Origin: CAZVCG01 sp964626265
GTDB lineage: Bacteria > Pseudomonadota > Alphaproteobacteria > UBA9219
Assembly (NCBI GenBank): GCA_964626265.1
Contig: CAZVCG010000001.1
Location: 1-64,000, forward strand
Direction: 5' to 3'
Length of the DNA stretch: 64,000 nucleotides
Part shown: piece by piece, positions 25,201-35,175 of the stretch
Layout of the letters: each line of letters starts with the position of its first letter
How positions within the stretch are numbered: the first letter of the stretch is position 1
Made by a program: the position numbers and the translations under genes
The notes under the pieces: model-generated
Databases searched by the model: none
Told to the model about the DNA's origin: nothing
Seen by the model: only the letters and a program-made list of their open reading frames with translations

Positions 25201-25832
25201 TTTTTCTTGAGCTGTTGGATATGCCGATCCTGAAAACGCGGCATGATTACGAGCGAGCATAGCGCGCCGACTAAGGCCATCGCCATATCGGTTTGCGTAT
25301 CCCACGGGTCGCCCTGTGTGCCCAAAAAGGCATCGGCGGACTGGTTCAGGAGGAGGGCGCTTAGCCATTCGAACAATTCATAAGCTGCGCTGATGGCGAG
25401 GCAAACGCAAAGCGTCAAAAAGAAAACCATCTTGCCGGACTGCAAAGGCGTTTTGCGAAGCAGGATTTCGCGGGCGATGAGGGCGGGGACGAAGCCTTGC
25501 ATGAAATGGCCGATGCGGTCGTAATTGTTTCGTTCGAACCCGAACCAGTCCTGCATCCAGAAGCCCAGAGGCACTTTGGCGTATGTGTAATAACCGCCGA
25601 CAATCAGAACGATCATGTGGATGAAAATCCAGCGATAGGTGATGGGTGTCAGCGGGAACTTTTGCGCGGTCAGCCATATAACGGGAAGAGCTATGATGAT
25701 GGGCATGATTTCAAGAAACCACGTCAGGCGGTCTTCAGTATACGTTCCAGAATAGATGAGGCACAGCACGATGAAAGCCGACAGATATTTCATGTCGATG
25801 ATCGCGGCAGACAGTGCGGGATTTTGTTTCAT
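25197..25832 (-). CDS. YjdF-like integral membrane protein (DUF2238)
   Basis: A 211-residue polytopic membrane protein with about six hydrophobic helices and the family motif YDRIGHFMQGFVPALIAREI, followed by YELFEWLSAL and GTQGDPWDTQTDM. The function of the family is unknown. The ATG at 25832 overlaps the stop of the glucan synthase gene, so the two are translationally coupled. Confidence 0.85.
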   Translation of the reverse strand: MKQNPALSAAIIDMKYLSAFIVLCLIYSGTYTEDRLTWFLEIMPIIIALPVIWLTAQKFPLTPITYRWIFIHMIVLIVGGYYTYAKVPLGFWMQDWFGFERNNYDRIGHFMQGFVPALIAREILLRKTPLQSGKMVFFLTLCVCLAISAAYELFEWLSALLLNQSADAFLGTQGDPWDTQTDMAMALVGALCSLVIMPRFQDRHIQQLKKN

Positions 25833-28396
25833 GCCGGTCGACTCGCTTTGCGGGGAAGCGCGTTCAGCATCGAAACGCTGAGCGCGGCCCAGTAGGGCAG
25901 GGTTTGAACGAGAAGCATACCCGTCCATAGCGCGGCGTTCTGGTTCGTTGGTTCGAAGACATAAAGCACCGAAAACGCGCAGATCAACAAGCCAAGCAGC
26001 AAGCCGATTTCCTCGCGCGCCATGAGAATTCCTTGAATGGCGGCCGGTTTGTCGTCGCATTTGGGCGTGCGGATAAAGGGCTTGCCGGAGGTGAATAGGC
26101 CTTGCCACACGGCGCGACCCACCGCGTGCGTCAGCGACATGCCCGCAACCGCCGCCCCCAAACGGTCGCGCCACCCGCATTTGACGCGCGCGTGATAAAG
26201 CCAGAAACCCGCGATGATCTTGAAAGCGAAAACGCTGAGCGTCGGGACGAGAAAAACGGCGGGCGGGAACTCGACCCACTTCAGCAATAGAAGAATAGAC
26301 CACAAAATAGCCGCCGAAACGAAAACAAGATGCGCGGCGTCGGCGAACCACGGCAGCCAACCCGAGACGAAGTGATAGCGCTGTCCGCGCGTAAGCTTGA
26401 CGCCTTGTTCGTCGCCGCTTTCGCTCAAGGCGCGCCAATGACGCTTGAGAATCTGCACGGCCCCATAAGCCCAACGGAACCTTTGGGTTTTATAGCCGCT
26501 GAAGCTGTCGGGGATCAGGCCGCGGCCCAGCGAATGTTCAAGATACACGGCTTCATAGCCGCGTTCGAACAGGCGCAAGCCAAGCTCGGCATCCTCGCAA
26601 ATGCACCACTCGGCCCATCCGTCGATGCTCTCCAAAATCTTTTTGCGGATCAACGTCATCGTGCCGTGCTGGATGATCGCGTTGCGCTCGTTGCGTTGAA
26701 CCATGCCGATATGGAAAAAGCCCGCGTACTCCCAGTAACACATGCGCTTGAAGGCGTCTTCATTGCCGTCGCGGTAATCCTGCGGAGCCTGGACGAAGGC
26801 GACCTCCGGCTTTTCGAAATAGGGAACGGTGACGTGCAGCCAGTCGTGCGAGACGATGTAGTCGCTGTCGATGACGCCCACGATTTCCGCGTCCTTGGCG
26901 GTTTGCTTGAGCGCGAAATTGAGCGCGCCCGCCTTGAAGCCCGGCCACTTGGGCAAATGGAAAAAACGGAATCGGGGGCCGAGTTTGGCGCAATGTTCCT
27001 CAAGCGGTTTCCAGACGGCTTCGTCCTTCGTGTTGTTGTCCACGACGAGAACCTCGAAGCTCGGGTAATCGAGCGCGGCCAGAGCGTCCAGCGTTTGCAT
27101 GACCATGTGGGGCGGTTCGTTGTAACACGGCACATGGATGGAAACTTTGGGCGGGTTCGGCGGAAGCGCGCCATAGAGCGGAACGAACGCGCGGCGGCGG
27201 TTGGCCCAGATCACTTCGGTCAGCTCAAGGCCGTCAACGAGCAAGAGGGCAAGCAAGATTATCTGAAAGCCGATCAGGACGACCCAGGCGACGGTGCTCG
27301 AAGTGATGATGTTTTCCGCCATCGCCGCCATAACGGCCCAGACCAACAGGGAGAACACGGCCTGAATGAGGCCGGCATAGAATACTTGTCCGGCGGGCCG
27401 CAAATCGCGCCAGCGGCGGACGAACCATTGGATAGGGATTATGGCCAACAAGGAGGCGGCCAGAAATCCCCAGTACCAATGGGACGACTCGCGCACGATG
27501 CCGCTCATGGCGAATTTGGGCTTGCGATCGACGTTCCACAGGCCCCAATGCGCGCCTACGGTTCCTTCGATGCGCCGTTTCCATGGCGCGTCGATGGACT
27601 CGACGATGGAATAGTCAAGGCGTTCTTCACTCGCCATATTAAGAAATTCCCGTACGAAACGCGCTTCGTTGATGAGCGAAGGCTCCGCGCCTTTTACCCA
27701 CTGGCCTTCGCTGGGCCACCCGACCTCGCCGATGAAAATGTGCTTGTTGGGAAAAGCGGCTTGCAACTGCTGATAGCGATAGCGGATATAGGCGACCGCG
27801 CCGTCGATGGACACGCCCTCCCAATAGGGGAGGACGTGAACCGTGATAAAATCGACGGCTTGCGCCAGTTCGGGGTATTTCAACCAGACATGCCACGGCT
27901 CAGCGGTCGAGACGGGAACGCTCACCTGGCGTTTGACGCGTTCGATCATGTTAATCAGCGCATAAACCCCCACATCCTCGCGCAACAGGCTTTCATTGCC
28001 GACGATGACGCGTTTGACGTTGGGATTGGCAAGCGTCACGTCGATGAGTTTTGCGATTTCTTGCGCGTTCGCCTTGTTGTCGCGTCCGAGCCAACCGCCC
28101 AGGATGATGCTGATCTTGTGTTTGCCAGCAAGTGTGACAATGCGGTCGAGTCCATCGCTGACGCCATACAGGCGCAGATTGTTAGTATGGTCGGCCAACA
28201 AGGCCATGTCGCGGTCGATCTTTTCGTCGCTCAGCTTGTTGTCTTTGTCGCCGGATTGCCAACCGCTGTAAGACATGCTGTTGATCAGGCCGCCCCAGGC
28301 CCGTTCGCTTGTTCCGCGGTTGACCAACGCCCAAACGGCAAAGTTCGCCGCTATAACGACGACGAGGACAAGAGCGGTGCGTTGGAGGAGGCGCAT
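25829..28396 (-). CDS. GH17-GT2 fusion, probable beta-(1,3)-glucan synthase (NdvB/NdvC-like)
   Basis: An 855-residue membrane protein. After one N-terminal helix comes a GH17-like domain with candidate catalytic E135 (VIVGNES) and E224 (GEVGWPSEG). Membrane helices follow near 310-390, then a GT2 domain with VIDSDY, CICEDAELGLRLF and QRFRWAYG (the D,D,D,QxxRW pattern) and further helices. Rhizobial NdvB-type proteins with both modules make cyclic beta-1,3/1,6-glucans for the periplasm. Here the hydrolase module precedes the transferase. It is upstream of, and coupled to, the YjdF-like gene. Confidence 0.87.
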   Translation of the reverse strand: MRLLQRTALVLVVVIAANFAVWALVNRGTSERAWGGLINSMSYSGWQSGDKDNKLSDEKIDRDMALLADHTNNLRLYGVSDGLDRIVTLAGKHKISIILGGWLGRDNKANAQEIAKLIDVTLANPNVKRVIVGNESLLREDVGVYALINMIERVKRQVSVPVSTAEPWHVWLKYPELAQAVDFITVHVLPYWEGVSIDGAVAYIRYRYQQLQAAFPNKHIFIGEVGWPSEGQWVKGAEPSLINEARFVREFLNMASEERLDYSIVESIDAPWKRRIEGTVGAHWGLWNVDRKPKFAMSGIVRESSHWYWGFLAASLLAIIPIQWFVRRWRDLRPAGQVFYAGLIQAVFSLLVWAVMAAMAENIITSSTVAWVVLIGFQIILLALLLVDGLELTEVIWANRRRAFVPLYGALPPNPPKVSIHVPCYNEPPHMVMQTLDALAALDYPSFEVLVVDNNTKDEAVWKPLEEHCAKLGPRFRFFHLPKWPGFKAGALNFALKQTAKDAEIVGVIDSDYIVSHDWLHVTVPYFEKPEVAFVQAPQDYRDGNEDAFKRMCYWEYAGFFHIGMVQRNERNAIIQHGTMTLIRKKILESIDGWAEWCICEDAELGLRLFERGYEAVYLEHSLGRGLIPDSFSGYKTQRFRWAYGAVQILKRHWRALSESGDEQGVKLTRGQRYHFVSGWLPWFADAAHLVFVSAAILWSILLLLKWVEFPPAVFLVPTLSVFAFKIIAGFWLYHARVKCGWRDRLGAAVAGMSLTHAVGRAVWQGLFTSGKPFIRTPKCDDKPAAIQGILMAREEIGLLLGLLICAFSVLYVFEPTNQNAALWTGMLLVQTLPYWAALSVSMLNALPRKASRPA

Positions 28397-28518
28397 GGTT
28401 CAGGGGACAGAAAACAGATGTCAGGTATCAGATATCAGGAAACAGGAGATATTGAAAAGATGTATAATGATCTTGAGGCTGGCGACATTATTTCTGATCC
28501 CTGTATTCTGCCTTCTGT
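28397..28518. repeat. CTG-rich short-word repeat between glucan synthase and HpnM-like genes
   Basis: The stretch is made of variations of CAGATGTCAGGTATCAGATA and CTGTATTCTGCCTTCTG. The same vocabulary occurs at 17630-17705, where it encodes the long leader of a pilin. No gene is seen. Confidence 0.5.
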
Positions 28519-29142
28519 TTACGAGACGCCCATCTTCCGGTTTTTCTCGGTGATCGAGGATATGAGCGCGTCGAAACCTTCCCGCTTGATGATGGAGGTG
28601 AATTCCGAGCGGCGCGTGGCCAACTGGCTGATGGAAGCGTCCAACAGCACGTCGACGATCCTCATCTGCCCTTTTTCGTCCGCTTTAACGAGGTAATTCA
28701 ACGTTACAGGCGCTTCACCGTTCGGGATCAGCCTGGTTTCGACGATCATGCCGCCGCCGGTGGCCGGCTTTTCGCCAATGACTTCAAATTTCTCGCCGTC
28801 AAATTTTTTGAATTGGCTCGCATAATTGGCGACGCTGAACGTCGTGAAAGCGTCGAGCAGTTTTTGCTGGGCGTCCGGTTGCGCGGTTTGCCACGCGGGG
28901 CCAGCCGAAAAACGCGCCATAAGCGGCAGATTGAACGCCGTCTTGACAGCGGGTTCAAGCTTTTTGAAGCGGCCCTCGAAGCCAAGCTTTTCGCCTTGCT
29001 TCATCGTGTCGAGAAGGTTGTCATAAAACGTCTTGACGACGGAGGAGGCTGACGCCGGTTGAGGGGCGGCCAATGAAGGCGTTCCTGCGGCCACGAGACC
29101 GAACGCAAGAAAAGCCAAAGTTCTGATAATTGCGCGCATCAT
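28519..29142 (-). CDS. MlaC/Ttg2D-family periplasmic lipid-binding protein, HpnM-like
   Basis: A 207-residue exported protein with a signal peptide ending near PSLAAPQ, then the MlaC domain (VVKTFYDNLL, GRFKKLEPAVKTAFNLPLMA, and a late IVDVLLDASISQLATRRSEF). MlaC carries phospholipids between membranes. The HpnM branch belongs to hopanoid clusters, and dxs, an early isoprenoid gene, is the upstream neighbour on the same strand, which favours that branch. No other hopanoid genes are in view. Confidence 0.8.
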   Translation of the reverse strand: MMRAIIRTLAFLAFGLVAAGTPSLAAPQPASASSVVKTFYDNLLDTMKQGEKLGFEGRFKKLEPAVKTAFNLPLMARFSAGPAWQTAQPDAQQKLLDAFTTFSVANYASQFKKFDGEKFEVIGEKPATGGGMIVETRLIPNGEAPVTLNYLVKADEKGQMRIVDVLLDASISQLATRRSEFTSIIKREGFDALISSITEKNRKMGVS

Positions 29143-29260
29143 GTTTTATCCTGTTAATATTTAGCCAGAAAGCAAAGCGGGTTGAACGTGGACGGACGCT
29201 TTTTGCAAAGCTTCATTCCGGAACCTATCCCTCAATTGTTAATATCTGATTTCGGCAGAA

Positions 29261-31288
29261 TTATGCCCGCGCTACCACGGCGGCGGCTTCCTCTTTCCCC
29301 AAAGCCTCCAAGGCCTTGGCGACGATGTGGCGGGCGTTCAGGCCGGCCGCCTCATATTGCTTATAGGGCGTATCCTGTTCCTGATAGCGGTCGGGCAGCG
29401 TCATGGCGCGGATTTTCAGGCCGTGATCCATAAAGCCGAGGTTGGCCAGATGGTGCAGAACGAAACTCCCGAACCCGCCGATGGAGCCTTCCTCGATCGT
29501 GATAATGACTTCATGGCTGCGGGCTAGACGTTGGATCAAATCCAGATCGAGCGGTTTCGCAAAACGCATGTCCGCGATCGTCGCGCTAAGGCCGCGCGCG
29601 TCGAGTTCCGTGGCGGCCTTGCGGCATTCCTCCATGCGCGTGCCGAGATTCAGGATGGCGATCTTGCTGCCTTCCTTGACGATGCGGCCTTTGCCGATGG
29701 GGAGGACTTCGCCGCGTTCTGGAATGGGAAGGCCTACGCCTTCGCCGCGCGGATAACGCACAGCCGATGTGCAATCGTCAATCGCGGCGGCTGTGGCTAC
29801 CATATGCGTGAGTTCAACTTCGTCGGATGCGGCCATGATGACGATGTCCGGCAAGCAACCGAGGAAGGCTACGTCGAACGATCCTGCGTGCGTCGCGCCG
29901 TCGGCTCCCACAAGTCCGGCACGATCCATCATCAAGCGCACAGGCAGTTTTTGTAAAACGGCGTCGTGCATGACCTGATCGTAAGCGCGTTGCATGAATG
30001 AAGAATAAATAGCGCAGAAAGGTTTATAGCCTTCACAGGCCAGACCCGCCGAAAAGGTTACGGCGTGTTGTTCCGCGATGCCGACGTCAAAGAAACGGTT
30101 GGGGAACTTTTTGGCGAATTGATCAAGTCCCGTTCCTGCAGGCATGGCCGCCGTGATAGCAAGAATTTTTTCGTCGTGTTCGGCTTCTTTCACCAATGCG
30201 TCCGAAAATACTTTTGTGTACGATGGGGCCGTTGTCTTGGGCTTGTCCTGCGCGCCTGTCACGACGTTGAATCGCGCGACGGCATGCAGCTTGTCAGCGG
30301 CGTTTTCGGCGGGCGCGTAACCGCGTCCTTTTTCCGTGACGACATGAATGAGAACGGGGCCGCCTTGCGGATCGTCGCGAACGTTTTCAAGAACGGGCAC
30401 GAGATGGTCGAGGTTATGGCCGTCGATGGGGCCGACGTAATAGAACCCGAGTTCTTCGAACATAGTGCCGCCTGTGACCATGCCTCGCGCGTAGTGTTCG
30501 GCCTTGCGCGCGGCTTCTTTCAGGGGGCGCGGAAACAACTTGGCGAACTCCTTGGCGACATGGCGCAGGTTGCGGTATTCGCGCGAGGACACGATGCGCG
30601 AGAGATAGGCGCTGACAGCGCCGGTCGGCGGCGCGATCGACATATCGTTGTCGTTGAGGATGACGATCAGGCGCGTATCGGACGTTCCGGCGTTGTTGAG
30701 CGCTTCGTAGGCCATGCCCGCGCTGATGGATCCGTCACCGATGACGGCGATGACGTTGTTCTTTTTTTTGTTAAAGTCGCGACCGATAGCGATGCCTAGG
30801 CCTGCGGAAATGGAAGTCGAGCTATGGCCGGCGCCGAAGGGGTCATAGACGCTTTCCGAACGCTTGGTGAACGGCGCAAGCCCGCCGCCTTGGCGCAGCG
30901 TGCGAATGCGGTCGCGGCGGCCTGTCAAAATCTTGTGGGGATAGGTCTGGTGGCCGACGTCCCAAATCAAGACGTCTTCGGGCGTGTTGAAAACATAGTG
31001 CAGGGCGACCGTCAATTCGACGACCCCCAGTCCCGAACCGAAATGCCCTCCCGTGACGGAGACCGTGTCGATGGTTTCGGCGCGCAGCTCGTCGGATAGC
31101 TGACGCAGATCCGAGGGGTTCAGTTTGCGAAGGTCTTCCGGCGTTTTGACCGTGTCGAGAAGGGGCGTCTGGGGACGGCCCGAAGCGAGCGGCTGAACGT
31201 CCTTCGCTTCAACCTCGCCGTTGCGGTAGATGTTTTCATGAAAAGGCGCGCGATTGGGTTTGGTCTTGGGCGGTGTTGTCAAGCTCAT
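29261..31288 (-). CDS. dxs: 1-deoxy-D-xylulose-5-phosphate synthase
   Basis: A 675-residue thiamine-diphosphate enzyme that joins pyruvate and glyceraldehyde-3-phosphate as the first step of the MEP isoprenoid pathway. It shows [36 protein letters not shown], the ThDP-binding [16 protein letters not shown] to NDNDMSI, and [17 protein letters not shown]. An N-terminal extension of ~35 residues precedes the usual start, so the true start may be internal; the purine-rich site sits directly against the annotated ATG. Confidence 0.96.
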   Translation of the reverse strand: MSLTTPPKTKPNRAPFHENIYRNGEVEAKDVQPLASGRPQTPLLDTVKTPEDLRKLNPSDLRQLSDELRAETIDTVSVTGGHFGSGLGVVELTVALHYVFNTPEDVLIWDVGHQTYPHKILTGRRDRIRTLRQGGGLAPFTKRSESVYDPFGAGHSSTSISAGLGIAIGRDFNKKKNNVIAVIGDGSISAGMAYEALNNAGTSDTRLIVILNDNDMSIAPPTGAVSAYLSRIVSSREYRNLRHVAKEFAKLFPRPLKEAARKAEHYARGMVTGGTMFEELGFYYVGPIDGHNLDHLVPVLENVRDDPQGGPVLIHVVTEKGRGYAPAENAADKLHAVARFNVVTGAQDKPKTTAPSYTKVFSDALVKEAEHDEKILAITAAMPAGTGLDQFAKKFPNRFFDVGIAEQHAVTFSAGLACEGYKPFCAIYSSFMQRAYDQVMHDAVLQKLPVRLMMDRAGLVGADGATHAGSFDVAFLGCLPDIVIMAASDEVELTHMVATAAAIDDCTSAVRYPRGEGVGLPIPERGEVLPIGKGRIVKEGSKIAILNLGTRMEECRKAATELDARGLSATIADMRFAKPLDLDLIQRLARSHEVIITIEEGSIGGFGSFVLHHLANLGFMDHGLKIRAMTLPDRYQEQDTPYKQYEAAGLNARHIVAKALEALGKEEAAAVVARA

Positions 31289-31422
31289 CTCCCTGAACTG
31301 AATTTTTCTATATGCCGATTTGGCTCGACTCAGCGCTCTATAGCGCGACCCGTTTCAATAGCATTTTACGGCATGATGCCGGAACGATTAGCCTCTCGTG
31401 GGGGCAAGAAGCAAGCGCGCCG

Positions 31423-32043
31423 TTACCTTTGGGCCACATAATGCAGCGCAATATTGAAATGTTCGATCCATTCCGGACGCTTAGACCAATTTCCTCGCAA
31501 AATGAAGCTCGGATGAAATGTCGGCAAAACACGCGATTTCGGGCGCAAACGGCAGTCTAAAAGACTTCCAACCTTCGATAAAAGGCCGTTTTCGCCTGTC
31601 AAAGCCCATAAAGGCGTACGTCCAAGGGCGATGACCACCTTGGGGGACCACACTTCAAGCGTTTCCTTTAAGTTATCTATTTCTAAGGAAAATTCCTTTT
31701 TACACCACAGGCTTCCGAACTGTCCCAACCGCTGGTCGAGTGGGATATTTTGCTCTTTCGCGGCCTTTTTGGAGCTGAAAAAGTGGTCGATTTTGTTGTT
31801 GGGGGGCTGAAAGCGGAACACATTGGCCACTAAACAGCGTTTTCTGTCGATTTTAGCCTCGCCCAATACCTCATCCAGCAGCTTTCCGCTGCGTCCCACG
31901 AAGGGTCTGCCGAGCTTGACCTCCTCTCTCCCCGGAGCCTCCCCCACCAAAAAAACCCCATTCCACAAATCCCTATGGGGGGGGAGGTCGTAATTAACCA
32001 TAGGTAAAGGGGGTTGGGAGAGTGTCGCGGGGTCGAATAACAT
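31423..32043 (-). CDS. uracil-DNA glycosylase superfamily protein
   Basis: A 206-residue protein with the family 4-type blocks VGEAPGREE, GRPFVGRSGKLLDEVL and LPTFHPSFILR. Family 4/5 enzymes hold a [4Fe-4S] cluster with four spaced cysteines. Only three cysteines occur here (CLVAN, LWCKK, LDCRL) and the usual N-terminal pair is missing, so a cluster is doubtful. The GEAPG glycine-rich loop and the HPS motif suggest it still binds uracil-type bases. AGGA precedes the ATG. Confidence 0.75.
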   Translation of the reverse strand: MLFDPATLSQPPLPMVNYDLPPHRDLWNGVFLVGEAPGREEVKLGRPFVGRSGKLLDEVLGEAKIDRKRCLVANVFRFQPPNNKIDHFFSSKKAAKEQNIPLDQRLGQFGSLWCKKEFSLEIDNLKETLEVWSPKVVIALGRTPLWALTGENGLLSKVGSLLDCRLRPKSRVLPTFHPSFILRGNWSKRPEWIEHFNIALHYVAQR

Positions 32044-32162
32044 GTTGTTCCTGCAAAAGAATCAAAAGCTTAACCCGATTTTAGCAGTCTTTGGTTCATT
32101 ATAAGAGGTCATTTTTTATGATTAATGAGCCCCATTTGCATTAAGTTCGGCGTCGCGATTCC

Positions 32163-34289
32163 ATGAAGGCCACCACAAAACCACGTTCATTGTCGAAGAT
32201 TGTCGGCACGTCGCGGCGATTTCTGATCGCCGTGGCGGTCATCGGCGTGTTTATGGCCGTTCTGCAATTCGTTCTTGTGCGCCAACAGGTCAACGGCTTT
32301 CTCACCCAGCAGATGCAGCAGTTCGTCAGCCAGGGCGTGGGTCGCCTGCAAAGGCAAATTAATCAGGACCAGTATCTGATCGAAGCGGTAGCAGGTCTGC
32401 AGGAGGCGAGTCCGGACATCAGCTTCAAGGCCTTGCAGCAATTCATCCGCATCGCCGATCACGGCCAGAGCATGGTTTCCTACATATACCTTGTGACCTT
32501 TCCGGACGGACAAACGGTCGAAAGCGATCTTCTCATCGACATGACGAAGTTCAATTTTCCCGCGCCATCGCTGGAGCAGATCGTCGGAAAAAACAGGCTC
32601 AATGATCTTATCCGGCAAAATTCCAGACCCGCTGCCATGGTGTTGGCAGGGAACAGTCCTACGGATTCCGGATGGCTGTTGTTTATGCGGCCCGTGGGCA
32701 AGGCGGGCAGCGGCGGCAAGGTCGTCTTCGGTCTTACGCCGATCGACAAGTTGTTTGCCGATTTTATCATGTTGCAAACCGGCGGCCAGTTGAACCAGTT
32801 CATTGTTTCCGAGCAAACGGAAAAGACGGTCAAACCATTCTTCGTGTTGAGCGGCGTATCTTCGAGTTCAAGCCTGTTCGCTTCGCATGAAGCCCATGAA
32901 CGCATAGTCCTGCGCGACAGGACGTGGGTCATCAGCTTCAAAGGCGAGCCGCGACAAGATTATCTTGTCGTAGCCTTTTTGCCTTATATAATTTTGGGCA
33001 TCGGCTTGTTGCTGACGTGGGCGCTGGTTATGTATCTTGGCACCGTGCGCGTGCGCGGCGCGGAAGTCGCCAATCTCGCCGAATCCCTCCGCAAAGCGAA
33101 CGACGAATTGAACCGCCGCATCGCCGAAGAGGCGCGCATGGCCCGCGCCGTGCGCGAGAGCGAATACAAATACCGCAGCATCTTCGAGAACGCGGGTATC
33201 GGCATTTGCCAGATCGCGCCGTCCGGCGAATGGATAAAAGCCAATCGCCAGATGGCGCATATTTTGGGTTACGACAGCTCGCAGGAGCTTCTGGTGGCGC
33301 AACCAGACTTGAACGACGAGCTGTTCGTCAGCTCGAAAGACAGAAACACATGGTTCGAACGCCTGAACAAGACGTCGCAGCACGATTTTGAAACGGAAAT
33401 GTTCACAAAAGACCGCCGCATAATCGTGGTCAACATGAGCGGCCACGCCGTGCGCATGGGCCCGGACAAGATCCAGTATTTCGAATGCACGGTGTACGAC
33501 GTGACCGAGCGCAAGAACGCCGAAAAGGCCCTGAAGCAGGCGATCAAGGAAGCCGACTTCGCCAACCGAAGCAAATCGGAGTTCTTGGCCAACATGAGCC
33601 ATGAGTTGCGTACGCCTTTGAACGCCATCATAGGCTTTTCGGAAATCATCAAGGATCAGCTGTTCGGTCCTGTGGGGAAGGAGCAATATGTCGAATACGC
33701 CAAGGACATATACGACAGTGGCGAGCTTCTCCTCTCGCTCATCAACGACATTTTGGATATGTCGAAGATCGAAGCCGGCAAGCGTACGCTGACGGAAAGT
33801 GAAATCGACATCAGCGAAACCGTGCGTTCGGTCATGCGGCTTGTTTCTGTGCGCGCCAAGTCAGGCCGCGTCCATTTGAACGTCGATATGCCTATCGAGC
33901 TTCCGCATGTGCGCGTGGAAGAAAAGGCAATCAAACAGATTTTGACCAATCTGCTGACGAACGCGATCAAATTCACGCCGGAAGGCGGCAGCGTGACGTT
34001 GTCGGCGCGCGCCTCGGAGCAGGGAGGCATGACCATCAGCATCGAGGACACCGGCATCGGCATGAAGCCGGAGGATATCCCTGTGGCCTTGTCGCCGTTC
34101 GGCCAGATCGAAAACGTGTTGAGCCGCAAGAACCAGGGCACGGGCCTAGGCCTCCCGCTTACCAAGGCGTTGATCGAATTGCATGGCGGCGAAATGAAGC
34201 TGACCAGCGAGGTCGGCAAGGGCACGACCGTGACCATGATCCTGCCGCCGGGCCGTTTGGTGGGCAAGCCTGTTAAGGTTGATGCATAA
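32163..34289 (+). CDS. membrane sensor histidine kinase with extracytoplasmic sensor and PAS domain
   Basis: A 708-residue kinase. Helix 1 is at about 20-40, an extracytoplasmic sensor region covers about 45-270, and helix 2 is at about 276-297. A coiled coil, a PAS domain (EYKYRSIFENAGIGICQI, about 335-445), HisKA with phospho-acceptor H480 in NMSHELRTPLN, and HATPase_c (NLLTNAIKFTPEGG, DTGIGM, GTGLGL) follow. No receiver domain is attached and no response regulator gene is adjacent, so its partner is unknown. Confidence 0.93.
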   Translation: MKATTKPRSLSKIVGTSRRFLIAVAVIGVFMAVLQFVLVRQQVNGFLTQQMQQFVSQGVGRLQRQINQDQYLIEAVAGLQEASPDISFKALQQFIRIADHGQSMVSYIYLVTFPDGQTVESDLLIDMTKFNFPAPSLEQIVGKNRLNDLIRQNSRPAAMVLAGNSPTDSGWLLFMRPVGKAGSGGKVVFGLTPIDKLFADFIMLQTGGQLNQFIVSEQTEKTVKPFFVLSGVSSSSSLFASHEAHERIVLRDRTWVISFKGEPRQDYLVVAFLPYIILGIGLLLTWALVMYLGTVRVRGAEVANLAESLRKANDELNRRIAEEARMARAVRESEYKYRSIFENAGIGICQIAPSGEWIKANRQMAHILGYDSSQELLVAQPDLNDELFVSSKDRNTWFERLNKTSQHDFETEMFTKDRRIIVVNMSGHAVRMGPDKIQYFECTVYDVTERKNAEKALKQAIKEADFANRSKSEFLANMSHELRTPLNAIIGFSEIIKDQLFGPVGKEQYVEYAKDIYDSGELLLSLINDILDMSKIEAGKRTLTESEIDISETVRSVMRLVSVRAKSGRVHLNVDMPIELPHVRVEEKAIKQILTNLLTNAIKFTPEGGSVTLSARASEQGGMTISIEDTGIGMKPEDIPVALSPFGQIENVLSRKNQGTGLGLPLTKALIELHGGEMKLTSEVGKGTTVTMILPPGRLVGKPVKVDA

Positions 34290-34335
34290 AATACGTGGTA
34301 TTCGCGTCATCTCCTTTTCATGCTAAAACCAGTCC

Positions 34336-35094
34336 ATGGAATGGCTGGATGAAGGCATAGTGCTGTCGGCAAGGCCGCACGGCGAGACGGCGGCGATCGT
34401 AACGCTGCTCACGGCGCAGCACGGCTGTCATGCCGGATTGGTGCCGGGCGGGCAGGGCCGCCGCTGGGCCAGCGCGTTGCAGCCTGGCAACCACGTCAAG
34501 GTGCGCTGGCGCGCAAGGCTGCTCGATCATCTGGGGAACTATACGCTTGAGGTTATCACATCGCACGCCGCGCCGTGGCTCGATAATCCGGAAATTCTCG
34601 CCATCATCTCCAGCGCGTGCGCGATCACCGAAGTCAGCTTGCCGGAACGACAAGCCATGCCGGGCGTTTATGCGGGATTGCTGGCGTTGCTCGGCTGGCC
34701 TGACCCCGCGCTGTGGGCGCCCGCTTATGTGAAATGGGAAACGGAATTGTTACGCGCGCTGGGGTTCGGTCTGGACTTGTCGCAATGCGCGGCGACGGGC
34801 GCGACGGAAAACCTGAGCCACGTCAGCCCGCGCACGGGCCGCGCCGTCTCGCGCGAGGCCGCTGCGCCGTATAAGGACAAATTGTTCACGCTGCCCGCGT
34901 TTTTGTGCGGCATGGCGGAAGACTGGACGATGGAAGACATTGTGCACGGCCTCGATATGACGGGCCATTTCCTGACGCGGCACGTGTTCGCGCACAACCA
35001 CGGGCGGATGGCGGGTACACACGACCTCCCGCCTGCGCGGGAGCGGCTGGGGGAGTTTTACCGGAAGCAAATGGAGAAGGTCAGGGTGGCTTGA
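34336..35094 (+). CDS. recO: DNA repair protein RecO
   Basis: A 252-residue RecF-pathway mediator that loads RecA and anneals single strands. The OB-fold start EWLDEGIVLSARPHGETAAIV and the later YVKWETELLRALGFGLDL with CAATGATENLSHVSPRTGRA are typical. The last ~33 codons are duplicated in degenerate form at 35808-35915, downstream of a toxin-antitoxin pair. Confidence 0.94.
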   Translation: MEWLDEGIVLSARPHGETAAIVTLLTAQHGCHAGLVPGGQGRRWASALQPGNHVKVRWRARLLDHLGNYTLEVITSHAAPWLDNPEILAIISSACAITEVSLPERQAMPGVYAGLLALLGWPDPALWAPAYVKWETELLRALGFGLDLSQCAATGATENLSHVSPRTGRAVSREAAAPYKDKLFTLPAFLCGMAEDWTMEDIVHGLDMTGHFLTRHVFAHNHGRMAGTHDLPPARERLGEFYRKQMEKVRVA

Positions 35095-35120
35095 ATTATG
35101 CCTAAACCGGTAATCAGGGA

Positions 35121-35160
35121 TTGAAACGCCCCTTGAGTTGTGCTATTGTACAACTAATAA
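35121..35160 (+). promoter_or_regulatory. promoter with overlapping palindromic operator for the PIN toxin operon
   Basis: TTGAAA (35121-35126), a 17-nt spacer and TATTGT (35144-35149) form a promoter. The inverted repeat AGTTGT / ACAACT (35136-35155) straddles the -10 element, as expected if the antitoxin represses its own operon. Confidence 0.5.
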
Positions 35161-35175
35161 GAAATAGGAGAAAGC

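Noticed and set aside
26330..28696. A 788-codon forward frame opposite the glucan synthase gene
   Set aside because: It mirrors the codon positions of the GH17-GT2 gene, has no domains, and runs into repeat DNA at its end.
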